A DNA stretch of 64,000 bases from positions 18,689 through 82,688 of the forward strand of contig NZ_JTAM01000048.1 in the NCBI RefSeq assembly GCF_000812565.1, given 5' to 3'. Position 1 is the first letter of the stretch. The number at the start of each line of letters is the position of its first letter. A program made the translations under genes and the position numbers. Origin of the DNA: Flammeovirga sp. OC4 (GTDB lineage Bacteria > Bacteroidota > Bacteroidia > Cytophagales > Flammeovirgaceae). A model generated the notes under the pieces. The model saw only the letters and a program-made list of their open reading frames with translations, had not been told where the DNA came from and did no database searches. Below, piece after piece: positions 1 to 9,272 of the stretch.

Positions 1-169
1 CTTTCCCAGAGTAAAGGATATAGAACTGTTCAGCTGATGCAAATTGTAAAGTGATAATTTCATCATCTTCAAAAGTAACTAACTCTGCATTTTCTGAAAG
101 AATCTCTAATTCTGATTCGTTTAGCCTGTCTGCAAATGGTAGTTCAAGTAGTGTTGTAGTTAATGGCAT
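1..169 (-). CDS. Cyclic-nucleotide-binding (Crp/Fnr-like) protein, N-terminal part
   Basis: This is the first 56 codons of a minus-strand gene cut by the window edge. It starts with ATG at 169 and reads MPLTTTLLELPF, followed by a stretch ending in QFYILYSGK. The pattern of an acidic DDEII turn, then a FYILYSG strand, is typical of the start of a cNMP-binding jelly-roll domain in Crp/Fnr-type regulators or cNMP-binding ion-channel-like proteins. Whether a helix-turn-helix follows cannot be seen. The WD40-caspase gene lies 96 bp upstream on the same strand; no functional link is shown. Confidence 0.6.
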   Translation of the reverse strand, partial: MPLTTTLLELPFADRLNESELEILSENAELVTFEDDEIITLQFASAEQFYILYSGK

Positions 170-265
170 AGATAGTACTAGTTTGGACAGTTTTCAAAAA
201 ATTTCCCGTAAAATAGCCGATTCTTAAGAACTTAACAAAAGGATAAAATACACTTAAACTAAGTA

Positions 266-3200
266 TTATTCCTCCGACGAATTAAAGTAGACTTCGATTT
301 TATGAAATAGTTGCTCTTGACAGTCTTTGATATCTTTAGCTTTGACCGTCCATTTTTCTGTTACTTTGTTTTCTGATATTAAGTGTAATTTCAAGAGAAT
401 ATTATTTTTATGAACCTCATATTTACCCCTTATTATATAAGTATTAGGCCCTTTTGCATTTTTCTGATAGCGCACTGTCAATTCCTTTTCCTCTGCCTTT
501 AACACAAAATAAGTCTTCACTTGCTGACTGAGGTGGAGGTGATCAGCCCAAGTTTCTGCATCTTCTAAATAGATGGCCGAAATCAATTTTTTCTGAATAG
601 AAAGTGTGATACTGTCTCTAACGGCTTGAGGTAATTCTGCAATATAAAAACTACCTGCACCAACCGGCACCCTGTATTCTGGCTGTTGTTCGCCACTCAT
701 GGCTGAGGCTAATTGAGGAACAGACTCTACTGCATGAGCAAATAAATCTTGTACATCAACGAATCGACCTTCGTCCAACTCTCCTCTTTTCAAATAATCC
801 AACAAAGAATAAGTGAGTAAACCGTGCTCTAGATAAGACGATTCATAGCTGACTTTATCAGAAGAAGCACCTGAAAGCATAAACATTCCTGTCTTGGCTC
901 TCATCCTTTCCAAAGCCCTCTTCTTCATTCCTTCCTCATTATAATCCCTCGAAGTAATCAATTCTGTAGAAAAAGAACCTGCATGACAAGCATCTACTAC
1001 AAACACCTGCTTCGAAATTGGGATTTCTTTAATCCAATCCAAAAGCTCAGTTCCATTAATAGTGTAATTGTTTTTGATATCAGGATCAGAAAGATCACTG
1101 TTACTCATATCTTTGGTTAGAAAATGGAAATCATTATCACCCTCATTGTTTTCGGCAACGGCCCCATGTCCTGCAAGAAAGACAAATAGAATATCAGAAG
1201 AGTTTGCTCTTTGGTGAATACTTTCAAAAGCCGCTTTAATATTTTCTTTTGTAGGTTGAAGTACTTCTTCCTCGGCATCGGTTGTCAGCAGTTGAATGAC
1301 AGAATTTTTGACACCAAATAATTTTTCACTTCCCACATCAATAGCCTCATACATTGCTTTTGCATCATCCGCTGCATACTTCAAATCCAACAACCGTCCC
1401 CTGTAATCCGAAACACCCACGATGACACCGTACAATGTTGGAGGAGCTTCCAATTCTATTTCCTTTCCCTTATACTTTAGTTTAATTCCTCTCCCATTCA
1501 GTGTCCCTGCCTTGTTGGAAGTAAGTACCATTATATCATTTTCTTGATTAGGAATAAGGTGTATTTTCACTTTATCCAAAAGGATAGTATAATACTCTTT
1601 TCCTTCATAAATTTCTTTTTGACCTTCCTTCAACACATCCGTAATGACTTCCTTATTATTGATATAAAGACTTACAACTCCAATTCCACCACCTCTATCA
1701 ATTACTTCTATGTATAATTTTCCCTCTCTTTCAAAAGTATTTGTTTTGGGGAAAAGTGATAAATCACTCAAAGGAGGCACTTTTCTTAAAGGATTACCTT
1801 GTAAAATTTCATAAGCCAAACCCGGTTCCCAATATTTATCTTTCAATTGATCAAAATCAATCGTTTCTGTACCATACACATAATAAAGTTCACTCATATT
1901 GAGGTCTCCCACATCAAACAAGCCCGAATGATGCTCAATGACCCACTTCCCTTCATCTGTCACAATGATCTCTCCTCCTTTCCTTTTCTTTTTAATATCC
2001 CATATTTCAAAGGTGGTATTGGTTCTGATTGCAAAAAATACATTTTGGTCTATATAAGATATGATATCGACCATCGGAATAGAAGCCCCTTCAAACTGTT
2101 CTATTTTTTTACTCAAATCTTTATTCCAAATAGAAATATCTCCCGCTCTCTTGCCGAAAATCCATTGTTGCTTTTTGGATAAATAATCAATTTCCAAAAT
2201 ATCCTCAGAAGGTACGTTATGTTCAACGACCGCCCAATCTCCACAATTCCAAGCATAGATTCCTTTCTTGCCGCTGACTACTAATTGCTTCCCATCTTCT
2301 GAAAATTCTAAATCGTTTAGCCATAAATCAGGTACGGTAGTTTCAAAAATGATTTTCTGTTTTTCTAAGCTATATACTATCAATTTCCGGTCTCTCCCAA
2401 TAGAGGCTATAGTTCGTGCATCACTATCATTTTCTACACAAACTACTGCTCCATTATGCTGATAAAGTAACTTGTTGGTCGATTTTTTACTATTCCACAA
2501 AAGTACATCACCACCTTTTGTCCCCACGGCTACTTGACCAATGATAGGCACATTCGTCAGGGTCATTCCTTTATGCTCTAGTCGCAGAGTATCTAATAAC
2601 TCCCCATGATCAGACCATATTTTCACTAAACTATCCGCTCCGGTAGTGATCCATTTATTACCATTTAGTGTATATTCTAATGCTGAAGCATATTCATGAT
2701 GTACCTTCCAGCTTCTTGTAACAACGTGTTCATTGGGTTCCCATGAATAAAAAATCCCATCCGTTGACACGAAAGCAATCGCTCCGGTAGCAAGGTTGAT
2801 CTCTCCATCAACGAGGTGTCCCTTTACAGGTCTCCATCTCACATTAGTTTGAGAATTTCCAACTTCTAATTTCCATACTGATATAGATCCATCTTTATTA
2901 GAAAATGCTGCATACTGCGTACTTTCGGTAAAAACCATTTTCTCAAAATCATCTCTCACCCCTAAAGGTTCTTTATTGATTTTACCGTTTTTATAACTAT
3001 AGAAATAAATGTTTTGAGCTTTTGTAGCAAAAACTAATACATTAAAAAAAGAGGAGTATTTCAAGTCTATAATAGGCGTATTATCAGGAGAGGTCATTTG
3101 ATCTACTAATGTGTCCGCATTTATATCCCATATTTTGATGGTTTTATCCCATGATGCCGTGACTATTAGAGAATCAGAAGGAATATAATCAATTGCCGAA

Positions 3201-3808
3201 ATCCAATCTGTATGCAAACCTTTTTTAGCAACATTAGTTCTATCAAACCCTCTCCAAACCACAATGTCTCCTTCCATTTTCCCAACCGTCAGCCATTTCA
3301 TTTTAAAGGAGTAATTTAAAGCGGAAAAATTGCCCAAGTCTGATTTAATCTCCATTCCATCAGGTGCCAATTGTTTATTTTCCCAATCCAAACGGTAAAT
3401 CATACCACCTTTTGTAATAAACAGGAGAAAACCAGCGACAAACTTCAGTTTAAAAACTTCTCCCTCTACTTCATCAAACTCATAAACAACCTCTTGAGAA
3501 TTCAGATGAATAATCTTGACCTTGCCGTCCATTCCCGCCGTAGCTAAATGTTGATTATCTGTAGAAAAACAAAGCGATGTAATCCCAACTTCATGAGGGT
3601 AAAGTGTGTACAATAATCTTTTATCATCAATATTCCACACTTTTACTGCTGCGTCTTCACCAGCGGTAGCCAACAATTTCGCATCATTGGTGATCGCCAA
3701 GTCTTTTACTTTCCCCAAATGTCCAGTTGATAAAGTCAATTGAAGCGTTTGAGCATAATGTAGAGTATGATAAAGAAGAAGGAATAAGAGTAATAAACGT
3801 ACTTTCAA
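266..3808 (-). CDS. Exported WD40-repeat protein with C-terminal caspase (peptidase C14) domain
   Basis: An 1180-residue protein. Residues 1-20 form a signal peptide ending HYAQ. Residues from about 25 to 650 contain many WD40-type repeats (for example DAAVKVWNI, DKTIKIWDI, DSLVKIWSD), predicted to form one or two beta-propellers. A caspase-like domain starts near residue 790 (LYGVIVGVSDYRG) and keeps the catalytic dyad: His881 in FLAGHG and Cys941 in VVDACHAGS. The family is expected to cleave peptides after basic or acidic residues. The WD40 part may be a binding or sensing platform. The dyad suggests an active enzyme; the export signal places it in the periplasm or outside. Substrate and role are unknown. 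Confidence 0.85.
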   Translation of the reverse strand: MKVRLLLLFLLLYHTLHYAQTLQLTLSTGHLGKVKDLAITNDAKLLATAGEDAAVKVWNIDDKRLLYTLYPHEVGITSLCFSTDNQHLATAGMDGKVKIIHLNSQEVVYEFDEVEGEVFKLKFVAGFLLFITKGGMIYRLDWENKQLAPDGMEIKSDLGNFSALNYSFKMKWLTVGKMEGDIVVWRGFDRTNVAKKGLHTDWISAIDYIPSDSLIVTASWDKTIKIWDINADTLVDQMTSPDNTPIIDLKYSSFFNVLVFATKAQNIYFYSYKNGKINKEPLGVRDDFEKMVFTESTQYAAFSNKDGSISVWKLEVGNSQTNVRWRPVKGHLVDGEINLATGAIAFVSTDGIFYSWEPNEHVVTRSWKVHHEYASALEYTLNGNKWITTGADSLVKIWSDHGELLDTLRLEHKGMTLTNVPIIGQVAVGTKGGDVLLWNSKKSTNKLLYQHNGAVVCVENDSDARTIASIGRDRKLIVYSLEKQKIIFETTVPDLWLNDLEFSEDGKQLVVSGKKGIYAWNCGDWAVVEHNVPSEDILEIDYLSKKQQWIFGKRAGDISIWNKDLSKKIEQFEGASIPMVDIISYIDQNVFFAIRTNTTFEIWDIKKKRKGGEIIVTDEGKWVIEHHSGLFDVGDLNMSELYYVYGTETIDFDQLKDKYWEPGLAYEILQGNPLRKVPPLSDLSLFPKTNTFEREGKLYIEVIDRGGGIGVVSLYINNKEVITDVLKEGQKEIYEGKEYYTILLDKVKIHLIPNQENDIMVLTSNKAGTLNGRGIKLKYKGKEIELEAPPTLYGVIVGVSDYRGRLLDLKYAADDAKAMYEAIDVGSEKLFGVKNSVIQLLTTDAEEEVLQPTKENIKAAFESIHQRANSSDILFVFLAGHGAVAENNEGDNDFHFLTKDMSNSDLSDPDIKNNYTINGTELLDWIKEIPISKQVFVVDACHAGSFSTELITSRDYNEEGMKKRALERMRAKTGMFMLSGASSDKVSYESSYLEHGLLTYSLLDYLKRGELDEGRFVDVQDLFAHAVESVPQLASAMSGEQQPEYRVPVGAGSFYIAELPQAVRDSITLSIQKKLISAIYLEDAETWADHLHLSQQVKTYFVLKAEEKELTVRYQKNAKGPNTYIIRGKYEVHKNNILLKLHLISENKVTEKWTVKAKDIKDCQEQLFHKIEVYFNSSEE

Positions 3809-4041
3809 AAGAAGAGGTATTTAAATGAAATAGACTGAATTTGTATTTGTAATGTACAACTTTGGTCTTAATAATAAACACATGTATCACTATCAATCCA
3901 CCTCTTCGATGATTTATTTAAAAAGGACAGAGAAACTATGTCATGATACAATGAAATTAGCCGTATTCTTCTATATTTGTCTATCTTTTAATTTTTAAGA
4001 TTATTTTTTATCCTACCATCATTTAGGGTTGATCTTTTTAT

Positions 4042-4452
4042 ATGTCTAGAAGGAATTCATTACGCAATAAAATATTTACCGAAGAAGAACAAGCCCGTCA
4101 GAAAGAACGGTTTGACAATATCATCAGTGCCATTGTAAAACTGATAGAGACTTATGCTAAACTGTTCAGTATTCAGATCAAAACAGGCTTAGCTGGAACA
4201 CTTTCGGTCATTGCAATTTTTGTGATTATGCTGACATTTTTAACGCTTGCCTTTGCCTTTTTTGCATTGGGGTTTGCTTTATTTGTCAATTACATTTTCT
4301 CATGGCCATCCTTTGCAGGATTTACGATTGTAGGGGTATTTTGTGTAGGCCTTTTTGGTCTGGCACTTTATTACACTACGCATTTGCGTAATCAGTTCCT
4401 TATTTGGATCGATGAAGCCATTGATAGATTGCAAGAAGAAAATAATGAATAA
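4042..4452 (+). CDS. Phage-holin-like (superfamily III) small membrane protein
   Basis: A 136-residue protein with a charged N-terminus (about 1-30), an amphipathic helix, and two long hydrophobic segments near residues 52-78 and 84-114, followed by an acidic tail ending EENNE. This layout matches the small proteins annotated as phage holin family or Phage_holin_3_6 in Bacteroidota. These are widespread chromosomal membrane proteins and do not imply a prophage. It is followed 12 bp later by another small gene, 4465-4890, so the two are probably cotranscribed. The role is unknown; a membrane-stress function is only a guess. Confidence 0.6.
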   Translation: MSRRNSLRNKIFTEEEQARQKERFDNIISAIVKLIETYAKLFSIQIKTGLAGTLSVIAIFVIMLTFLTLAFAFFALGFALFVNYIFSWPSFAGFTIVGVFCVGLFGLALYYTTHLRNQFLIWIDEAIDRLQEENNE

Positions 4453-4464
4453 CCTATATTTCTT

Positions 4465-4890
4465 ATGAGCGAGCAAAAAACAAATACAGTTAGAGAAAAA
4501 TTAAAAGCAGAAAAGATCCAGCTCAAAGAGCAAACTAAATTAGCTAAACAAGAATTAGTAGATTTAGCACAAGGAACCGTTTCTGAAACACAACAAGATA
4601 TAAAAAAGATTTTTACGTACGGTGCAGCACTTGTAGTGACCTATGGTATATCACAATGGGCACTGCGTATTCACAAAAGTAGAAGTCAAAAGAAATACTT
4701 AAAAAAACTTTCAAAACTTGAAGTTCCTACCAAAAAAGGTAAGAAAATTGTAAGTACTGATACGCACGAAAGCAGGGTTCCATCTTTTGGAAAAATGCTT
4801 CGTGAAGAGGCCACAGTTTTCCTTATGGGAGTGGCTAAAGAAGAAATTTTGAATTATTTAGAAAGTCGCAAAGAAAAAAAGAAGAAATAA
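4465..4890 (+). CDS. Small lysine-rich membrane-associated protein, unknown function
   Basis: A 141-residue protein with many charged residues. The first 45 residues (rich in K, E and Q) look like a coiled coil. One hydrophobic segment, near residues 49-66 (TYGAALVVTYGISQWAL), could be a single membrane helix or an amphipathic helix. A very basic tail ends RKEKKKK. I do not recognise the family. The pairing with the upstream holin-like protein resembles the common Bacteroidota pairing of small holin-like and YtxH-like proteins, which suggests a shared envelope role. That is inference. Confidence 0.55.
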   Translation: MSEQKTNTVREKLKAEKIQLKEQTKLAKQELVDLAQGTVSETQQDIKKIFTYGAALVVTYGISQWALRIHKSRSQKKYLKKLSKLEVPTKKGKKIVSTDTHESRVPSFGKMLREEATVFLMGVAKEEILNYLESRKEKKKK

Positions 4891-5029
4891 AGTAACTCAC
4901 TTTCAAATACTTAACGACGTATACGTATGCTTGCATAACTTATACGATCTGTTAATGATGAAGATACTTGCAGTTATAAATTCTAATTCATTTCTTTGCA
5001 GTTAAATTGGTCAACTAAAAGTTATTAAG

Positions 5030-5266
5030 ATGTCCGAAATTGCAGAAAAAGTAAAACAAATTATCGTTGATAAGCTTGGTGTAGAAGAATCAGATGTAAC
5101 ACCAGAGGCTTCATTCACAAACGATTTAGGTGCTGACTCACTTGACACTGTTGAGTTAATCATGGAATTTGAAAAAGAATTCAACACTTCTATTCCTGAT
5201 GATCAAGCAGAAAGCATCACAACTGTAGGTAACGCAATCGAATACCTTGAAGAGAACGTAAAGTAA
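5030..5266 (+). CDS. acpP: Acyl carrier protein
   Basis: A 78-residue acidic protein with the phosphopantetheine attachment motif [10 protein letters not shown], where Ser37 would carry the 4'-phosphopantetheine arm. It carries growing acyl chains as thioesters in type II fatty acid synthesis in the cytosol. Length and motif are exactly those of AcpP. fabF follows after a 125-bp gap that contains a terminator-like hairpin, then rnc: the acpP-fabF-rnc order is widely conserved in bacteria and supports the call. Confidence 0.97.
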   Translation: MSEIAEKVKQIIVDKLGVEESDVTPEASFTNDLGADSLDTVELIMEFEKEFNTSIPDDQAESITTVGNAIEYLEENVK

Positions 5267-5305
5267 TTTACACTCCCTTTAAAATAAGCGAATCAGACGC
5301 TAGCG

Positions 5306-5367
5306 AACCTGATAGTGCAAGTACCTCAGTTTTTTCTAGGTGCTAAATCTGTCAGGTTTGTTTTTTT
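5306..5367 (+). terminator. Terminator or attenuator between acpP and fabF
   Basis: Arms AACCTGA (5306-5312) and TCAGGTT (5352-5358) enclose a second stem formed by AGTACCT and AGGTGCT, and are followed by a T-rich tract at 5359-5367. It has the form of an intrinsic terminator placed inside the acpP-fabF unit. It may let acpP be expressed in excess of fabF. Confidence 0.6.
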
Positions 5368-5391
5368 GGGATCTTCCAAAATCAAAATCTT

Positions 5392-6645
5392 ATGAACGCT
5401 AGAAGAGTTGTAATAACTGGAATTGGTGCATTAACACCACTAGGCAACACTGTTGAAGAGTATTGGGCAAATTTAGAAAAAGGGGTTAGCGGTGCTACTC
5501 CAATCACTAAGTTTGATGCCTCGAAATTCAAAACTCAATTTGCTTGCGAAGTGAAAGGCTTCGTAGCAACTGATTATATTGACCGCAAAGAGGTTCGTAA
5601 AATGGATCTCGTAAGCCAATATGGTGTTGCGGTAGCTAAACAAGCCATTGAAGATTCTGGAATGGACTTAGACGCTGTTAATAAAGAGCGTTTTGGTGTC
5701 ATTTGGGGTTCAGGAATCGGTGGTCTAAAATCCTTCCAAGACGAGGTTTCTGGCTTCGCTTTGGGTGACGGGACACCACGTTTTAATCCTTTCTTCATTC
5801 CGAAGATGATTCCTGACTTAATACCTGGTCATATTTCTATGACTTGGGGACTAAAAGGACCTAACTTCACGACTGTATCAGCATGTGCTTCTGCGACTAA
5901 CGCAATGGTAGATGCTTTCAATTATATTCGTTTTGGAATGGCTGACCTATTCGTAACTGGTGGCTCTGAAGCTGCAGTTTGCGAAGCGGGTATCGGTGGT
6001 TTCAATGCTTTACGTGCATTATCAACACGTAATGATGATCCTGCAACTGCCTCAAGACCTTTTGATGCAAACAGAGATGGATTTGTACTTGGTGAAGGTG
6101 CCGGTGCATTTATCTTCGAAGAATTAGAGCATGCAAAAGCGAGAGGTGCAAAAATCTATGGTGAAGTAATTGGTGGTGGTATGACTGCTGATGCTTATCA
6201 TATGACTGCTCCTCACCCAGAGGGAGAAGGTTCAAGCAGAGTAATGGCTGAGGCAATGAAAGATGCTGGAATCGAGCCGAAAGATGTTGATTATATCAAC
6301 GTTCACGGTACTTCTACTCCACTTGGTGATATCGGAGAGGTAAACGCAATCAAAAAAGTCTTTGGAGAAGATGCTTATAACTTAAGTATCTCTTCTACTA
6401 AATCTATGACAGGTCACCTTTTGGGTGCTGCAGGTGCAGTAGAAGCATTAGCATGTTTATTAGTTCTTAATAAAGGTGTGATCCCTCCAACGATCAACAA
6501 TACTACTCCAGATGAGAAATTAGATCCTAAATTAAATTGTACTTTCAATGAGGCACAACAACGCGACGTGAATATTGCCTTGTCGAATACATTTGGTTTT
6601 GGAGGTCATAACTTCTCAATGGTATTCAAAAAGTACGCTGAATAA
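5392..6645 (+). CDS. fabF: 3-oxoacyl-[acyl-carrier-protein] synthase II
   Basis: A 417-residue beta-ketoacyl-ACP synthase that condenses malonyl-ACP with acyl-ACP during fatty acid elongation. The thiolase-fold catalytic triad is complete: Cys165 in VSACASATNA, His305 in NVHGTSTPLGD and His342 in MTGHLLGAAGA, with the conserved Lys in STKSMTGH. The N-terminus RRVVITGIGALTPLG and the C-terminal NTFGFGGHN glycine-rich turn are standard for FabF. The length is normal. The start ATG follows directly after the acpP-side hairpin, and a strong terminator follows the gene. Confidence 0.97.
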   Translation: MNARRVVITGIGALTPLGNTVEEYWANLEKGVSGATPITKFDASKFKTQFACEVKGFVATDYIDRKEVRKMDLVSQYGVAVAKQAIEDSGMDLDAVNKERFGVIWGSGIGGLKSFQDEVSGFALGDGTPRFNPFFIPKMIPDLIPGHISMTWGLKGPNFTTVSACASATNAMVDAFNYIRFGMADLFVTGGSEAAVCEAGIGGFNALRALSTRNDDPATASRPFDANRDGFVLGEGAGAFIFEELEHAKARGAKIYGEVIGGGMTADAYHMTAPHPEGEGSSRVMAEAMKDAGIEPKDVDYINVHGTSTPLGDIGEVNAIKKVFGEDAYNLSISSTKSMTGHLLGAAGAVEALACLLVLNKGVIPPTINNTTPDEKLDPKLNCTFNEAQQRDVNIALSNTFGFGGHNFSMVFKKYAE

Positions 6646-6664
6646 TTTGTACTTTTCTTAGCAG

Positions 6665-6702
6665 AAACCCGTTAGTAAGCCTAATTTCTAACGGGTTTTT
6701 TG
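6665..6702 (+). terminator. Intrinsic terminator after fabF
   Basis: Perfect 11-bp arms AAACCCGTTAG (6665-6675) and CTAACGGGTTT (6688-6698) run into a T tract. It separates fabF from rnc. Confidence 0.85.
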
Positions 6703-6845
6703 TTTTCCTTAAAAAAAACTCTGTTATCTTTAGTATTCCCTACAAAAAAAAGAATTGAAATAAAACACCTTTGTTTTAGATATTTTTTACATTTTTGGGG
6801 AATGTTTTTTACTCCTCGAATTTATCGAGACTATAATACTGATCA

Positions 6846-7589
6846 ATGATTTTAGGAAAATTCTTAAAACGATGGGTCACGCCTTATAATGAGCAGGAGA
6901 AAAAATTAGCCAAGGTTGTAACAAGAATTATCGGAAGAAAACCTTTTAACATCAAATTGTATCACCTCGCAATGCAACATACATCTGTTGCTTTCGAAAG
7001 TGGAGCAATGAAAGGTTTTAAAGAATCGAACGAACGTCTTGAATACTTGGGAGACGCCGTTTTAGGTTCGGTGGTAGCGGAATATCTTTTCAAACGCTAT
7101 CCTTACAAAGACGAGGGTTTCCTAACTGAAATTCGTTCTAGAATTGTAAACCGAGAATCTCTTAACCGCTTGGCTGTTAAGATTGGTTTGAGTCAAATGG
7201 TCGCTTTTGAAGGTCGAAAAAACTCTGCATTAAGTCATAAATCAATTTATGGTGATGCAATGGAAGCTTTCATTGGTGCTGTTTATTTAGACAGAGGATT
7301 TCACTTCACACGCAGGTTCATCATTCATAAGTTATTGATGATGCACTATGACATTGAGGAAATCATCTCAACAACAACCAATTTTAAAAGTCTCATTATT
7401 GAGTGGGCTCAGAAGAATAGTAAAACTGTTGATTTTACTATTTCAAAGCAAGGAGGAAAAGACGGAAAACAATTCAAAGTCAACTTAATTATTGACGGAG
7501 AAGTGCAAGCAGTAGGTTCTGGCTATAGTAAGAAAAAAGCCGAACAAGACGCTGCCCGTAAGACTTGTGAAGCGCTGACACTCGCTTAA
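6846..7589 (+). CDS. rnc: Ribonuclease III
   Basis: A 247-residue double-strand-specific endoribonuclease that processes rRNA precursors and structured mRNAs. The RNase III signature ERLEYLGDAV lies at residues 63-72, and the second metal-binding motif GDAMEAFIGA at 136-145, so the acidic Mg-binding residues are present. Residues about 175-245 form the double-stranded-RNA-binding domain, ending KKKAEQDAARKTCEAL. It follows fabF after a terminator and a 143-bp gap, so it probably has its own promoter. The length is slightly longer than in E. coli because of an N-terminal extension of about 20 residues. Confidence 0.96.
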   Translation: MILGKFLKRWVTPYNEQEKKLAKVVTRIIGRKPFNIKLYHLAMQHTSVAFESGAMKGFKESNERLEYLGDAVLGSVVAEYLFKRYPYKDEGFLTEIRSRIVNRESLNRLAVKIGLSQMVAFEGRKNSALSHKSIYGDAMEAFIGAVYLDRGFHFTRRFIIHKLLMMHYDIEEIISTTTNFKSLIIEWAQKNSKTVDFTISKQGGKDGKQFKVNLIIDGEVQAVGSGYSKKKAEQDAARKTCEALTLA

Positions 7590-7608
7590 TTACTGTCAAC
7601 CACATTAA

Positions 7609-7648
7609 AAAAGGCCCTTTTAGAACTAAAATTCTAAGAGGGCTTTTA
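7609..7648 (+). terminator. Intrinsic terminator after rnc
   Basis: Near-perfect arms AAAAGGCCCTTTTAGAA and TTCTAAGAGGGCTTTT flank a short loop, with a T-rich stretch after it. Confidence 0.8.
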
Positions 7649-7760
7649 TCTTTTTCGTATCTTTAATTAAATTTCAAATTGTTTACATACGATTTGAGGT
7701 TTTCCTATTCACTTTTTGAGGTCATAACACCTAATTTTCAATAAGATTACTCTTGAAGAA

Positions 7761-8396
7761 ATGAAACATACTCAATATACATTACTGATCTTGTTACTTT
7801 TTTCTTTCGCCTTTCAATCCTGCGAATTCGGTAAACAATATACTTACGCCAACAGACAAGACCGCCTTGACAAAGTAAAACAAAAGCAGTTAAGTGAATT
7901 GGGTGTCTCTCAACAAAGTACTGCTGCTGCAGCAAATTCTGCATTACAAAATACCAACGCCCAAACAGCAACTGCGGTAGCAACAGAAATGGCCGTCAAA
8001 ACAGTAAAAGCAGAAGGCAAAGCTAAAATTGCCATTAAAACGGCATGGTCATTTGAAGGCGTAAAGTATGCTACAGGTGGCACTACTAAAAAAGGAATGG
8101 ATTGCTCTGGTTTAATGCTCGTTTCATGGCAAGCTGCCAATGTACAGTTACCTAGAGTATCATCTGAACAAGCAAAAAGAGGAAAAGCTGTTTCCTTTAA
8201 TAACCTACAGCCTGGTGATTTAGTCTTTTTCCATCCGCATGGAGGAACTCGAATCAATCATGTAGGGATGGTCACAGAAGTGGAAGATGGCAAAATGTAT
8301 TTCATACATGCTTCTACTTCCCGTGGAGTAATGGAAAGTGAATTGACTAGTGCTTACTGGAAAGGTATTTTCAGTAGGGCCAGAAGAATACATTAA
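7761..8396 (+). CDS. NlpC/P60 family lipoprotein, predicted active cell-wall peptidase
   Basis: A 211-residue lipoprotein with signal peptide and lipobox FQSC (Cys21). An alanine- and glutamine-rich linker occupies residues about 40-80, and the NlpC/P60 domain residues about 90-211. The catalytic residues are complete: Cys115 in GMDCSGL, His167 in NHVGMV and His183 in FIHAST. Such enzymes cut the gamma-D-Glu-diaminopimelate bond of peptidoglycan peptides. It is likely anchored in a membrane facing the periplasm. A shorter paralogue lies 220 bp downstream, behind a terminator, and lacks all three catalytic residues. Confidence 0.9.
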   Translation: MKHTQYTLLILLLFSFAFQSCEFGKQYTYANRQDRLDKVKQKQLSELGVSQQSTAAAANSALQNTNAQTATAVATEMAVKTVKAEGKAKIAIKTAWSFEGVKYATGGTTKKGMDCSGLMLVSWQAANVQLPRVSSEQAKRGKAVSFNNLQPGDLVFFHPHGGTRINHVGMVTEVEDGKMYFIHASTSRGVMESELTSAYWKGIFSRARRIH

Positions 8397-8471
8397 ACTG
8401 TGTATAAAAATTGTATAAGTAGTAAGTCAAAAATATATCATAATTAATTCTTATTTATTTTTTGTGAATAC

Positions 8472-8516
8472 AACGCTAAAAAACGTATGAATTGTGATTC
8501 TATTTAGCGTTTTTTG
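8472..8516 (+). terminator. Intrinsic terminator after the NlpC/P60 lipoprotein
   Basis: Arms AACGCTAAA (8472-8480) and TTTAGCGTT (8503-8511) are followed by a T run. It separates the two NlpC/P60 paralogues, so they are transcribed independently. Confidence 0.75.
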
Positions 8517-8616
8517 AAGGAAGTAATCGTAAAACAATAAATAGAATTATCATTAAATAATTTTGTTTTAGTACTTATACTTTTTAAAGCAAATTTTTTA
8601 ATATAACAATCGAACA

Positions 8617-9111
8617 ATGAATCAGCATTTAAAAATTATTATTTCCCTCTGCTTATCTTTATTTATCCTTTCATGTGGCACTTCTTCGCAAGAGGGCGAA
8701 GCTAATACTGACGTAAAATCACAAACAGAAAAAGCAGAATTAGCAGTGGTGACAGCAAGAGATTTTATTGGTACACCTTACAAATCAGGCGGTAATTCAA
8801 AAGAAGGAATTGACGCAAGTGGCTTAACAATGATGTCATGGCAAGCTTCAGGTGTAAAATTAGCTAGAATCAGTCGTGAACAGGCAAGACAAGGTGCAAA
8901 AGTAGCAGCTGATCAACCTCAAGCTGGTGACCTTGTATTCTTTAGCCAACGTAAAGGAAGTAATCAAGTATCGAATTGTGGCATCATTTCTAAAATCACA
9001 AAACAAGGTTTCAACTTCATCTATACTTCTTCAAAAGATGGCGTGAAGGAAGTGGCCTATTCTCCCTACTGGAAAGACCGATTGGTTGATATCAGACGTT
9101 TGGGAGAGTAA
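8617..9111 (+). CDS. NlpC/P60-fold lipoprotein lacking the catalytic residues (predicted pseudoenzyme)
   Basis: A 164-residue lipoprotein (lipobox LSCG, Cys20) homologous along its whole domain to the protein at 7761-8396. Where the active paralogue has DCSG, this one has DASG (Ala67). Where that has NHVGMV, this one has SNCGII (Asn120). Where that has FIHAST, this one has FIYTSS (Tyr136). The spacing of these positions is kept (53 and 16 residues against 52 and 16), so the fold is probably intact but hydrolysis is not expected. It may bind peptidoglycan or regulate the active enzyme; that is inference. The reading frame is clean, so it is not a decayed gene. Confidence 0.85.
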   Translation: MNQHLKIIISLCLSLFILSCGTSSQEGEANTDVKSQTEKAELAVVTARDFIGTPYKSGGNSKEGIDASGLTMMSWQASGVKLARISREQARQGAKVAADQPQAGDLVFFSQRKGSNQVSNCGIISKITKQGFNFIYTSSKDGVKEVAYSPYWKDRLVDIRRLGE

Positions 9112-9272
9112 AAGCTTTTTTTTAAATTCAGCATAATTTTTTAGTTCTATATTTTTTTGATCAAATTTTGATAATTTCCTGTCATGAATGATTAAAAATA
9201 AGACAAATTAACCATCATAGGTTCATTTTGTTTAATTTAAGAACTATTATTGTGGAGAAAGCATAACGAGAT

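Noticed and set aside
4042..4452. Prophage remnant suggested by the holin-like protein
   Set aside because: No other phage gene is present, and this protein family is chromosomal and widespread in Bacteroidota.
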